From Kiloniella spongiae (GTDB lineage Bacteria; Pseudomonadota; Alphaproteobacteria; Kiloniellales; Kiloniellaceae), in assembly GCF_001026905.1 (NCBI RefSeq), contig NZ_LAQL01000009.1, positions 62,001-126,000 of the forward strand: a stretch of 64,000 nucleotides of DNA, in the 5' to 3' direction. Made by a program: the position numbers and the translations under genes. Positions 1 to 8,339 of the stretch are shown here, one piece after another. The notes below the pieces were generated by a model. That model was not told the origin of the DNA, did not search any database, and saw nothing but the letters and a program-made list of their open reading frames with translations. Numbering within the stretch: position 1 is the stretch's first letter; every line of letters begins with the position of its first letter.

Positions 1-51
1 GATCCATCTTTTCAATAACTTCCAGAAATCACACGCTCGTCAAATACAAGA

Positions 52-81
52 CAGGCCCGACCATTTCCATGATCGAGCCTG
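52..81 (-). terminator. Intrinsic terminator after the usp gene
   Basis: Read on the minus strand the segment folds into a 13-bp stem (with G-U pairs) around a GGAA tetraloop, followed by a T-rich stretch (TCTTGTATTT). It lies about 30 bases past the stop of the universal stress protein gene, so it probably ends the TRAP/usp transcript. Confidence 0.6.
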
Positions 82-112
82 CTCATCTATTACTGATAAA
101 GCTTATCTGTCC

Positions 113-541
113 TTAATCACGAACAACCAGAACAGAGCACTTAGCGTGACGGACAACCCGCGCCGCGTTTGGCCCAAGAAGATAATCTTCCATCCGTGGA
201 CGATGTGCACCCATGATAATTACATCCGTACTTATCTTCTCAGAAATACGCAGAATTTCTTCATAAGCATTTCCGTGTCCAATAATGTGCTGAACCTTGA
301 TATCATCGGGAATATTATCTTCGACAAACTTGTGCAACGCCTTGTTTGCCCCTTCCATCATCTGCTCTTCATGATCCTTCGGAAAAAAAGAGCTCACAAT
401 GCTGCTACCAAAGTTGGGAACAACCGTCATGATATGAAGTGTTGACCCAAAAGCCTTGGCATATTCAACGCTAGTCGGCAGAGCCTTACCCCAGCTATCT
501 TTCTGATCAAGGTCGACTGCCAATAGGATATGTTCAAACAT
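113..541 (-). CDS. Universal stress protein, UspA family
   Basis: A 142-residue single Usp domain with the usual alpha/beta nucleotide-binding fold. The N-terminal strand reads MFEHILLAVDL. The C-terminal region carries MGAHRP, then LLGPNAARVVRHA and SVLVVRD, resembling the ATP-binding UspF/UspG-type glycine motif. The gene starts 12 bases after the TRAP permease stop, so the two are very likely cotranscribed. A Usp protein encoded with a TRAP transporter is a known arrangement: TeaD accompanies the ectoine transporter TeaABC and modulates it. A similar regulatory role here is inference. The stop is followed by a good intrinsic terminator. Confidence 0.9.
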   Translation of the reverse strand: MFEHILLAVDLDQKDSWGKALPTSVEYAKAFGSTLHIMTVVPNFGSSIVSSFFPKDHEEQMMEGANKALHKFVEDNIPDDIKVQHIIGHGNAYEEILRISEKISTDVIIMGAHRPRMEDYLLGPNAARVVRHAKCSVLVVRD

Positions 542-553
542 TATTTTTCTCCA

Positions 554-3373
554 CTAAGCAGTTGCAGTTTGTGCAAGACGATCACGACGGCGACGTTGAA
601 GCATCACAATCAAACCCAGTAACAATAAGGCTGGAATAAAGAACAGCTGTTTTGCAGGACGATCAACAGGCGCACCAACTGACGTGATCACCTGATCGAA
701 ATCAAAGCCTGCTTTTTCAGCCTGACTATCAAAGGTTGTGCCATCTACGATATAGTTGCCATCCTGTTCAAGAATCTCAAGCCCATACCCTTCTAGGCGT
801 TCTTGACCTGTTTCCTCATCACCAACAGTTAAAACCATTGTCAAGGTTACCGGTTCTCCAACATCATCAACACCATCAACAATAATACGCATCTTATCGC
901 CAACAGCAGCTTCATCCAAGGCCTGTACTAGCCCTGCACCACCACGTTCTTCGTAAGGTGGATAAACATAATCCATCCAGAAACCAGGACGGAAAAGTGT
1001 GAAGGCAATCAGGATAAGAACCGCAGATTCCCAAAGTTTAGATTTCGCTAAGAAAAAACCTTGCGAGCCAGCAGTGAAAATTAACATTGCTGCCGTCGCC
1101 ACAATGAAAATAAAAACTCCCTCCAAAGGAGAAACATCAATCAACAGAAGATCGGTATTAAAGATGAAAAGGAACGGTAATAGCGCCGTACGAAGAGAAT
1201 AGAAAAATGCAACAAACCCTGTACGAATGGGATCACCGCCAGAAATTGCAGCTGCCGCAAACGAGGCCAGCCCTACCGGAGGCGTCACATCTGCCATAAT
1301 CCCGAAGTAAAACACAAACATATGAACAGCAATAAGCGGAACAATGAGTCCGTTTTGCTGCCCCAAAGCGACGATTACCGGGGCCAAGAGAGAAGACACC
1401 ACAATATAGTTAGCCGTAGTCGGCAAACCCATGCCCAAAATTAAACTAAGAATTGCAGTCCAAAACAATATCAACATGATATGGCCGAGCGACAAAAATT
1501 CTACTAACGCAGCCAATTTACCGCCGACACCTGTTTGATCAACAGCACCAACGATAATGCCCGCAGCAGCAGTAGCGATGCCAATACCAATCATGTTCCG
1601 GCCACCAGCAATCATGCCTTCAACCAGTTCGTTCAAACCACGTTTAATGGTTCCCGTTTTTGCTTCTTTTCTGAAGAATGCGAAAAGATAACGCTGAGTG
1701 AACAAGATGAAAAGCATCAAGACAGTAGCATAATAAGCCGACAATGATGGAGAAGCCCGCTCCACCATCAAGAACCAGATCAAAACAACGACAGGTAAAA
1801 GGAAATGCAAACCAGATTTCACAGTCGGTCCGACTTCTGGTAACTTTGAAACTGGCTGGTTGGGGTCATCGACCTCTAGATCGGGATAAGACGAGCTATA
1901 GCGAGCAAGGAAGACATATACCACGAGAATTCCTGCCGCGATTATCCACCAGGAAAGCTCTTTTCCAGCAACATCTTGAACAACGTCAACTAGATAGAAC
2001 AAACCAAAGGAACCAATAACCATGTTCCCAAGAATAATTGCTCCTGTTGAGATCGTTTTGGCATAAACAGCATCACTTGAACTGCCCTTAAGGACTTTTA
2101 CGATCACAAACTGTGCGATCACAATTGCCAAGACAGCGCCAAGACGTGCCGTTGTGGTCTCTAGCACCTGATAGGCATCTGAAACGTAAGCAAGCCCCCC
2201 AGCCATTACCACGATGGCTGAAAGTGTAATTGCCCATGAAAGCAGAACGTCTTTAGTAGATTTTCTATCACCAGATCGCGCCAAGCCCTGCATGTTCAAT
2301 TTCTGAGCTTCGAGATGTACAATGTACACAAGGGCAATATAAGAAATTATTGCAGGTAAAAAGGCATGCTTAACAACATCAAAATATGGAATGTTCACAT
2401 ATTCCACCATCAAGAAAGCAGCAGCGCCCATAACAGGAGGCATAATCTGTCCATTTACAGAAGATGCAACTTCGACCGCCCCTGATTTTTCCGCATTAAA
2501 ACCAACGCGCTTCATCATAGGAATGGTGAACGTACCCGTGGTCACAACATTCGCAATGGAAGATCCAGAAATAAGGCCTGTCATACCAGAAGCAACAACC
2601 GCAGCTTTTGCAGGTCCGCCACTGAAGTGCCCCATTAAAGAAAAGGCTACCTTGATGAAATAATTACCCGCACCAGCACGATCAAGCAAAGCCCCGAACA
2701 GCACGAAAAGGAAAACGAGATCCGTCGAGACACCCAAAGCAATACCAAAAACACCGTCGGTTGAAGTCCACTGTTTATCAACAATACCGCCAAAAGAAGA
2801 TCCCTTCCAGGCGATCAAATCAGGCGCGAATGGCCCCAAAAATGTATAGCCGAGAAAAACCATTGCGACGACCATAAGAGGAGGCCCCAACGCTCGCCGT
2901 GTTGCTTCTAATAAAAGAATCATCCCGATCACAGATACAACAATATCTATCTCGTTAGGATTGCCTGCACGATTGGATAGTTGATTTCCAAATAGTAAGT
3001 CACCTAAGGCACTGTCCGCGATATAGGGATAGAGCGCACAAATAGCGCCAACGATTGCTAACCCCCAATCCAGAAGAGGAATACTGCGGCGTGGAGATTT
3101 TGCAAAAGCCGGGTAAGCTAAAAATGCCAAAAAAACTGCAAAACCAAGATGGATTGTTCGCGCTTCCTTACTCGGGAAGACACCCCAGCCAATATTATAA
3201 GATATAGGAGAGGCAATCCAAACCTGGAAAATAGACCAAACCAACGCTGTAACGGCCATTAATATAACAATATGACGACTTGACGGAACTCTTCCGCCTG
3301 TATCAGTAGAAGCGACGAGATCTTGTAATTCTTCGTCACTCATTTGTACATTTTCAGTATTTTCTGATGCCAT
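554..3373 (-). CDS. TRAP transporter permease, fused 4TM/12TM (TAXI type)
   Basis: A 939-residue polytopic inner-membrane protein combining the small (DctQ-like, roughly residues 35-210) and large (DctM-like, roughly 215-750) TRAP subunits in one chain, as is usual for TAXI systems. Typical large-subunit stretches are visible, for example GMTGLISGSSIANVVTTGTF and LILGMGLPTTANYIV. The C-terminal 150-180 residues form a soluble, partly acidic domain with a PDZ-like look, a last hydrophobic helix and an RRRRR tail, matching the DUF3394 extension of such permeases. It works with the binding protein encoded just upstream, driven by a sodium or proton gradient. The substrate cannot be read from the sequence. 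Confidence 0.93.
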   Translation of the reverse strand: MASENTENVQMSDEELQDLVASTDTGGRVPSSRHIVILMAVTALVWSIFQVWIASPISYNIGWGVFPSKEARTIHLGFAVFLAFLAYPAFAKSPRRSIPLLDWGLAIVGAICALYPYIADSALGDLLFGNQLSNRAGNPNEIDIVVSVIGMILLLEATRRALGPPLMVVAMVFLGYTFLGPFAPDLIAWKGSSFGGIVDKQWTSTDGVFGIALGVSTDLVFLFVLFGALLDRAGAGNYFIKVAFSLMGHFSGGPAKAAVVASGMTGLISGSSIANVVTTGTFTIPMMKRVGFNAEKSGAVEVASSVNGQIMPPVMGAAAFLMVEYVNIPYFDVVKHAFLPAIISYIALVYIVHLEAQKLNMQGLARSGDRKSTKDVLLSWAITLSAIVVMAGGLAYVSDAYQVLETTTARLGAVLAIVIAQFVIVKVLKGSSSDAVYAKTISTGAIILGNMVIGSFGLFYLVDVVQDVAGKELSWWIIAAGILVVYVFLARYSSSYPDLEVDDPNQPVSKLPEVGPTVKSGLHFLLPVVVLIWFLMVERASPSLSAYYATVLMLFILFTQRYLFAFFRKEAKTGTIKRGLNELVEGMIAGGRNMIGIGIATAAAGIIVGAVDQTGVGGKLAALVEFLSLGHIMLILFWTAILSLILGMGLPTTANYIVVSSLLAPVIVALGQQNGLIVPLIAVHMFVFYFGIMADVTPPVGLASFAAAAISGGDPIRTGFVAFFYSLRTALLPFLFIFNTDLLLIDVSPLEGVFIFIVATAAMLIFTAGSQGFFLAKSKLWESAVLILIAFTLFRPGFWMDYVYPPYEERGGAGLVQALDEAAVGDKMRIIVDGVDDVGEPVTLTMVLTVGDEETGQERLEGYGLEILEQDGNYIVDGTTFDSQAEKAGFDFDQVITSVGAPVDRPAKQLFFIPALLLLGLIVMLQRRRRDRLAQTATA

Positions 3374-3518
3374 TCCCCGTATCCCTGTTTTCTGCGCCAG
3401 AGGGCTGAATACACATTACCTAAGATGATTTATTTAAGTATTTTTCACTTAATGGTACTATCGGAATTAATTTAGTAGCTTTGTATTTTTAAAGGCATGT
3501 GTTTTAAAATTAGAAAAA

Positions 3519-3546
3519 GGGCAGGAAAGCGAATGCTTTCCCGCCC
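3519..3546 (-). terminator. Terminator/attenuator between binding protein and permease genes
   Basis: On the minus strand a 12-bp stem (GGGCGGGAAAGC with GCTTTCCTGCCC, one G-U pair) and ATTC loop is followed by TTTTTC. It sits 18 bases past the binding-protein stop and before the permease start. Partial termination here would give more binding protein than permease, a common arrangement for transport operons; that purpose is inferred. Confidence 0.75.
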
Positions 3547-3564
3547 TAAATTTCATTCGACTGA

Positions 3565-4530
3565 TTACATCCAGCCGCGCTCTTTATAATAGCGAATTGC
3601 GCCATCATGAAGAGGCGCAGACAGATTGTTCACAATCATGTCTTCTTCTTTGAGGTTAGCGAATGCAGGGTGCATTTTCTTGAAGCGTTTGAAGTTATCA
3701 AACACTGCTTTAACCATCTGATAAATGGTTTCTTCATCCGCAGCAGTAGAACTGATAAACGTTGCGCCAACACCGAATGTTGTTACGTCACGGTCAGTAC
3801 CATTGTAAGTACCGCCTTTGATAGACGCCATTGCATAATAGTCGTTATCAGCTGCAAGTTTTTTCGCTTCTGCGTTATCAACATCAATCAAAACTGAATC
3901 GCAAGAAGTTGTCGCTTCTTTGATTGTTCCGCTTGGGTGACCAACAGTGAATACAATCGCATCAACTTTGCCATCACAAAGGGCAGCAGCCTGCTCGGAA
4001 GATTTCAATTCGGAAGCGAGAGAAAAATCGCTCATTTCCCAACCCATCTTGGCCATGAGAACTTCCATCGTACCGCGGGCGCCAGATCCTGGGTCTCCAA
4101 CGTTTACTTTTTTACCTTTTAGATCATCAAAAGTTTTGATGCCTGAATCTGAGCGAGCAACCACTGTAAATGGCTCTGGATGAACAGAGAAAACAGCACG
4201 CATTTCTGGGTAAGCTCCATCAGGAAACTTTTCAGGAGCAGTGCCATTATAGCCATGATACTGCCAATCAGATTGAGCAACACCCATGTCAATATCGCCA
4301 GCGCGTAAGCTATTGATGTTAGTAACAGAGCCACCAGTTTTATGAGTACAGTTGATTTCGTGATCTTTGGTACCTTTGTTTACCAAACGGCAAATTGCAC
4401 CGCCAACTTGGTAATATACGCCTGTCTGACCACCTGTACCGATCACAACGTGATTTGTGTCAGCATAAGCAGAAGATGCCATCAATGCCACACCAGCAAC
4501 CGCTGTCATTGCCATTCTTTTTACAAACAT
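3565..4530 (-). CDS. TAXI family TRAP transporter solute-binding protein
   Basis: 321 residues with a clear signal peptide (KR-rich start, hydrophobic core, cleavage after ASSAYA near residue 23). The mature part begins with the hallmark VVIGTGGQTGVYYQVGGAIC typical of the TAXI (TRAP-associated extracytoplasmic immunogenic) family, and GDPGSGARGTMEVLM is also characteristic. It captures substrate in the periplasm and hands it to the fused permease. A strong ribosome site (AAGGAG) precedes the ATG. TAXI proteins bind glutamate, 2-oxoglutarate or other small acids in the few known cases; no substrate can be assigned here. Nearby ectoine-degradation genes make a compatible-solute-related substrate conceivable but unproven. 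Confidence 0.93.
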   Translation of the reverse strand: MFVKRMAMTAVAGVALMASSAYADTNHVVIGTGGQTGVYYQVGGAICRLVNKGTKDHEINCTHKTGGSVTNINSLRAGDIDMGVAQSDWQYHGYNGTAPEKFPDGAYPEMRAVFSVHPEPFTVVARSDSGIKTFDDLKGKKVNVGDPGSGARGTMEVLMAKMGWEMSDFSLASELKSSEQAAALCDGKVDAIVFTVGHPSGTIKEATTSCDSVLIDVDNAEAKKLAADNDYYAMASIKGGTYNGTDRDVTTFGVGATFISSTAADEETIYQMVKAVFDNFKRFKKMHPAFANLKEEDMIVNNLSAPLHDGAIRYYKERGWM

Positions 4531-5069
4531 GCCTACTCCTTGGTTTCATGCTTTTTAAATAACTCTATGTATTTTGCGAAATATCAACTTTTTCAGCTGT
4601 TTTATCCCACAGTCATATTCATGTGCCGAACCACAAACGAATACGATTAACCATCAAATTCATGATGATTAAATTTCTTAGCCATTGAATCTTCATTACA
4701 AAGCTCAACGACAATCACGATGCAAAAGCACCACAGAATTCTTTTGTCCTGACAGGTAGATTATTTGTTATTGGCAGCAACCTCTGAACAAAGCCTGCTC
4801 AGAACACTACGAAAAGTATCTTGGATCCGTTGTTACCTTTTCGAATCTACTTTCGTTTCATGTGCTTAGCTTACGTCAAAGCAAGCACTAAAGAAATAGC
4901 CAATTCATGTTTTTCCCTGTCTGATGAACTACTTTGCGAGTTCTTATCGCTTACATGGTTGCGTATGTAATATTTACAGTCAACAGATAACATTTGTTCT
5001 TTTTTTGAACTTCGTGCTCGCAAGCGCCAAAAAACCCAGCCCCACACTCACCTTTGAGAATGAAGCATC
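4531..5069. other. Non-coding gap between TAXI gene and rpiR-like gene
   Basis: 539 bases, AT-rich, with no convincing coding sequence: the short open frames here have no ribosome site and no recognisable content. It must hold the promoter of the TAXI/TRAP operon (minus strand) and the 3' end of the rpiR-like transcript. I see no strong terminator or riboswitch in it. Confidence 0.5.
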
Positions 5070-5963
5070 TCAAGACTTCCAGAAGACATTTGTCTCTTTA
5101 CGATACTCATTAAAGTTCTGGATTCTTTGCTTTGTATCCGGTGCACCTTTTTCAACCAGAGTTGTCATAAGCCATTCTGCCAACGCAAAAAAACCGACAA
5201 AACTATCAAACCCGACAAAGTCTTTATAGTTCCGGGGCGTCGTAATCGGCGAGATCAAGGTCACATCGGGTTTAAGCGGCAAGGAATTAGCTGTACTATC
5301 AGACATCAAGATCAACTTCGCACCCCGAGATTTAGCGATTTTACAAGCCTCGATCGTTTCTCTGGAAAAGGGTGAAATCGAAACTGCCAGCACCACATCC
5401 TCTGCCTCAACGGTCAAAATTTCATCCACAGGCGAATTTGCATGTCCCGGCGTTACAATTAAATTGGGCAAAGCCATGCGACCAACGTAATAGAGGTAGT
5501 GTATCAGGGTATAAGGTGCGCGTGTCCCCATTAGATAGACACTTTGTGCGCTCAGGATCATTTCTGCAGCTTGTTCAATATCCTCGGCTTCATTATGCCG
5601 CAAAGCTTCAGTAACATTACCAATAACACTGGTAACAGTATCCGCCCGTACGCGCTCAATCCCCCCACGATCATAAAGCTCATTCACCCACTGGGTTGTA
5701 TTGGAATTTGATGCGCTGGCTGTTAGCGCAGCTCGAAAAGGCTCTCTTAACTGATTATAACTCTCAAAACCAAGCTTTTGTGCCAATCTAACCAAGGTGT
5801 TGGTGCTCACACTAGTTGCCTCGGCACAATCCCGAATTGATTTCATGCCAAACTCGGCAGGATTATCAATGATAAACATCGCAATCCGACGTAAGCTGCG
5901 AGGATAGGTGTTTAATTCTTTCGTCAAACGTTCAACAATACGTGCTCTATCAACCAGACTCAT
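5070..5963 (-). CDS. RpiR family transcriptional regulator (HTH + SIS domain)
   Basis: About 297 residues from the chosen start. An N-terminal HTH_6 helix-turn-helix (residues about 1-80, with SLRRIAMFIIDNP and TSVSTNTLVRLAQKLGF) is followed by a SIS sugar-isomerase-like effector domain (SAQSVYLMGTRAPYTL, AVSISPFSRETIEACKIAKS, AKLILMSDS). RpiR regulators usually sense phosphorylated sugars or related anions. I start at the ATG at 5963 because GAGGGTGAA lies just before it; an upstream in-frame start adds 17 residues without a ribosome site. It is divergent from the aminotransferase/BKACE pair, which it probably regulates, and could also influence the TRAP genes. Confidence 0.9.
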   Translation of the reverse strand: MSLVDRARIVERLTKELNTYPRSLRRIAMFIIDNPAEFGMKSIRDCAEATSVSTNTLVRLAQKLGFESYNQLREPFRAALTASASNSNTTQWVNELYDRGGIERVRADTVTSVIGNVTEALRHNEAEDIEQAAEMILSAQSVYLMGTRAPYTLIHYLYYVGRMALPNLIVTPGHANSPVDEILTVEAEDVVLAVSISPFSRETIEACKIAKSRGAKLILMSDSTANSLPLKPDVTLISPITTPRNYKDFVGFDSFVGFFALAEWLMTTLVEKGAPDTKQRIQNFNEYRKETNVFWKS

Positions 5964-6110
5964 TTCACCCTCTATCAACACACCCAAAACATAACAAATG
6001 TTATTATATTTCATTTATTGACACAAACGGTATTTTAGCGAACTCTATTTGTCACATTATGTATTTGGTAAAGCTTTGGCTTTGCTCTCGAGCTTCCCGG
6101 AGAAATGAAC
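5964..6110. promoter_or_regulatory. Divergent promoter region, rpiR-like / aminotransferase
   Basis: 147 bases between two divergent genes, AT-rich in the rpiR-proximal half. By position it contains both promoters and probably the RpiR operator. I cannot assign -35/-10 boxes with confidence. Confidence 0.45.
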
Positions 6111-7445
6111 ATGGGGCATGTATTTCCACGCCACACAAAAGCCAACCTGCCAACAGCTGTCGCAGGCGAAGGCTGTTACGTCATTGATCAAAACGGCAAA
6201 CGTTACTTTGATGGGTCTGGTGGGGCAGCCGTATCCTGCCTTGGCCATTCTGATCAAGCAGTACAGAACGCGATTAAAAAGCAAACCGACCAATTGGCCT
6301 TTGCTCATTCCGGTTTTTTCACGACAGAACCAGCTGAAAAGCTAGCTGACCTTCTTATTGCGAACGCGCCAGAAGGATTGGATCGCGTCTATTATGTTTC
6401 CGGCGGTTCTGAAGCTATTGAAGCAGCCTTAAAACTGGCCCGTCAATACCATTTGGAACGCGGGGATAATGATAGATCTCATGTCATCGCCCGCTGGCAG
6501 AGTTATCATGGTAATACTATTGGCGCGCTTTCAGCTGGTGGAAACAAATGGCGACGCGAACCCTTTATGCCAATGCTTGTCCCGATGTCACACATTGATC
6601 CCTGTTACCCCTACCGCGATCAACAGGAAGGGGAAAGCGACGAAGCTTATGGGTTACGTGCCGCAAATCGATTAGAGGCAGAGATACTTAAAGTGGGACC
6701 AGAAAAAGTTTCTGCCTTTATCTGTGAGCCAGTTGTCGGGGCAACAATGGGCGCGGTTGCCGCAGCCCCCGGATACTTAAAACGCATTCGCGAAATTTGT
6801 GACCAATACGGCGTCTTGCTCATTCTCGATGAAGTTATGTGTGGCATGGGACGTACAGGCACGCTATTCGCATGCGAACACGACGGTATCACTCCGGACA
6901 TCCTTTGTATCGCAAAGGGACTTGGCGCAGGCTATCAACCCATCGGCGCCATGTTGTGCACAGGGAATGTCTATAGCGCTATCGAGGACGGATCCGGTTT
7001 TTTCCAGCACGGCCATACCTATCAAGGACATCCAACCGCCTGTGCTGCAGGGCATGCTGTCATATCAACAATGTTAGAACGTAACCTTCTCGACAACGTC
7101 AATAAGCGCTCACAACAACTCATGCAGGCCCTAACCGATGCATTCGGACAACATCCCTTTATTGGTGACATCAGAGGACGCGGTCTTTTCATTGCGCTAG
7201 AGCTTGTAAAAAACAGAGAAACAAAAACACCTTTCGATCCCAACCTTGCCGTTCACGCAAAAATCAAAAAGGCAGCCTTTGAAAACGGCTTGATCTGTTA
7301 CCCCATGCCCGGAACCATCGACGGCAAGAACGGTGATCATGTTCTTCTGGCGCCGCCTTTTATTATCGAAGACAACCATATAGAAGAAATTGTTGAAAAG
7401 CTGTCCGTTAGCTTTTTGTCTGTCTTTAATACATTGGAAAGCTAA
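6111..7445 (+). CDS. Class III PLP-dependent aminotransferase
   Basis: About 444 residues, normal length for fold-type I class III transaminases. Visible family motifs: YYVSGGSEAIEAALKLARQY (phosphate-binding loop), WQSYHGNT, the LILDEVMCGMGRTG strand carrying the PLP-pyridine Asp, and the Schiff-base Lys in CIAKGLGAGY. I prefer the second ATG (6111) because GGAG lies 8 bases upstream; the ATG at 6105 would be only 2 bases from it. The stop is 4 bases before the BKACE start, so the two enzymes should act in one pathway, with the aminotransferase probably producing a keto acid that BKACE cleaves. The amino donor is unknown. Confidence 0.88.
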   Translation: MGHVFPRHTKANLPTAVAGEGCYVIDQNGKRYFDGSGGAAVSCLGHSDQAVQNAIKKQTDQLAFAHSGFFTTEPAEKLADLLIANAPEGLDRVYYVSGGSEAIEAALKLARQYHLERGDNDRSHVIARWQSYHGNTIGALSAGGNKWRREPFMPMLVPMSHIDPCYPYRDQQEGESDEAYGLRAANRLEAEILKVGPEKVSAFICEPVVGATMGAVAAAPGYLKRIREICDQYGVLLILDEVMCGMGRTGTLFACEHDGITPDILCIAKGLGAGYQPIGAMLCTGNVYSAIEDGSGFFQHGHTYQGHPTACAAGHAVISTMLERNLLDNVNKRSQQLMQALTDAFGQHPFIGDIRGRGLFIALELVKNRETKTPFDPNLAVHAKIKKAAFENGLICYPMPGTIDGKNGDHVLLAPPFIIEDNHIEEIVEKLSVSFLSVFNTLES

Positions 7446-7449
7446 CCCC

Positions 7450-8277
7450 ATGTCACCAACTATTCTCATGGCAGCCCCAAACGGTGCCAAAAAAACTAGA
7501 TCAGATCATCCGAACATGCCTGTGACAGTTCCCCAAATTATAGAAGAAGCTATTGCCTGCCAAAAAGCGGGCGCAGCGATGGCCCATCTTCATGTCAGAG
7601 ATAAGGATCAACAGCATGTTCTTGATGCTAGCCTCTACACAGAAGTTCTCGCCGGTATCAAAGAGACCATCGGCAGTGATCTCTTGGTTCAGATAACAAC
7701 CGAGGCCGTTGGGCATTTTAGCCAACAAGAACAAGTTTCTTGTGTCAAGGGCGTGCAACCAGAGGCCGTCAGCGTTGCTTTGAGAGAAATGATGCCCGAT
7801 GGCGGAGAAGCGTATGGATCTGAATTTTACCACTGGGCGCAAGAAGCCTCTGTTCACGTCCAACACATTCTATACGATGCGGAAGATTTCAAACGCTTCC
7901 TGCACTTTGTCCAAAAGGGATTGATACCGGAAAATCAACCATCGCTTCTTTTTGTTCTGGGCCGCTATGCATCTGACAATCTCGGCAAGATTGAAGAACT
8001 CGAACCTTTTCTGAAAATTAAACAAGATCCGGAAACAATTGATTTGGGACCTTGGTTTATCTGCGCCTTTGGTCACAACGAAGCCCGGTGTGCATCCAAA
8101 GCCATTAAACAAGGCGGACACGCCCGCATTGGCTTCGAAAACAATTCTCTCCTCAGGTCTGGAAAAGAAGCGGCTTCCACAGCAGAATTAATCACACAAG
8201 CCCGGGAAGAAGTCTGCGCTATGGGTAAAACAATCGCCACGGCACAAGATGCCCGAGAACTACTCGGCATTAGTTAA
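7450..8277 (+). CDS. Beta-keto acid cleavage enzyme (BKACE, DUF849)
   Basis: 275 residues, the usual size of this TIM-barrel family, which condenses a beta-keto acid with acetyl-CoA to give acetoacetate and a new acyl-CoA. The zinc ligands of the founding enzyme Kce (His46, His48, Glu230) are all present at the same numbers: H46 and H48 in MAHLHVRD and E230 in GFENN. Residue 14, a Glu in Kce that contacts the amino group of its substrate (from memory), is Lys here (PNGAKKTR), which suggests a substrate with an acidic distal group. The ATG at 7450 fits family numbering exactly; an upstream start overlapping the aminotransferase is unlikely. Confidence 0.9.
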   Translation: MSPTILMAAPNGAKKTRSDHPNMPVTVPQIIEEAIACQKAGAAMAHLHVRDKDQQHVLDASLYTEVLAGIKETIGSDLLVQITTEAVGHFSQQEQVSCVKGVQPEAVSVALREMMPDGGEAYGSEFYHWAQEASVHVQHILYDAEDFKRFLHFVQKGLIPENQPSLLFVLGRYASDNLGKIEELEPFLKIKQDPETIDLGPWFICAFGHNEARCASKAIKQGGHARIGFENNSLLRSGKEAASTAELITQAREEVCAMGKTIATAQDARELLGIS

Positions 8278-8284
8278 ATAGAAT

Positions 8285-8326
8285 ACACCAACTATCCAGA
8301 ACAAAATATGCCCGGATAGTTGGTGT
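8285..8326. terminator. Bidirectional stem-loop between convergent genes
   Basis: A perfect 13-bp inverted repeat (ACACCAACTATCC / GGATAGTTGGTGT) with a 16-base loop lies in the 62-base gap between the BKACE gene (plus) and the class III transaminase gene (minus). The downstream T tracts are weak, but the position between two converging genes supports a terminator role. Confidence 0.6.
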
Positions 8327-8339
8327 GTATCTTCAAAAT

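Noticed and set aside
4924-5229. A 101-codon plus-strand frame
   Set aside because: Half overlaps the rpiR-like gene in antisense; the rest is AT-rich with no ribosome site.
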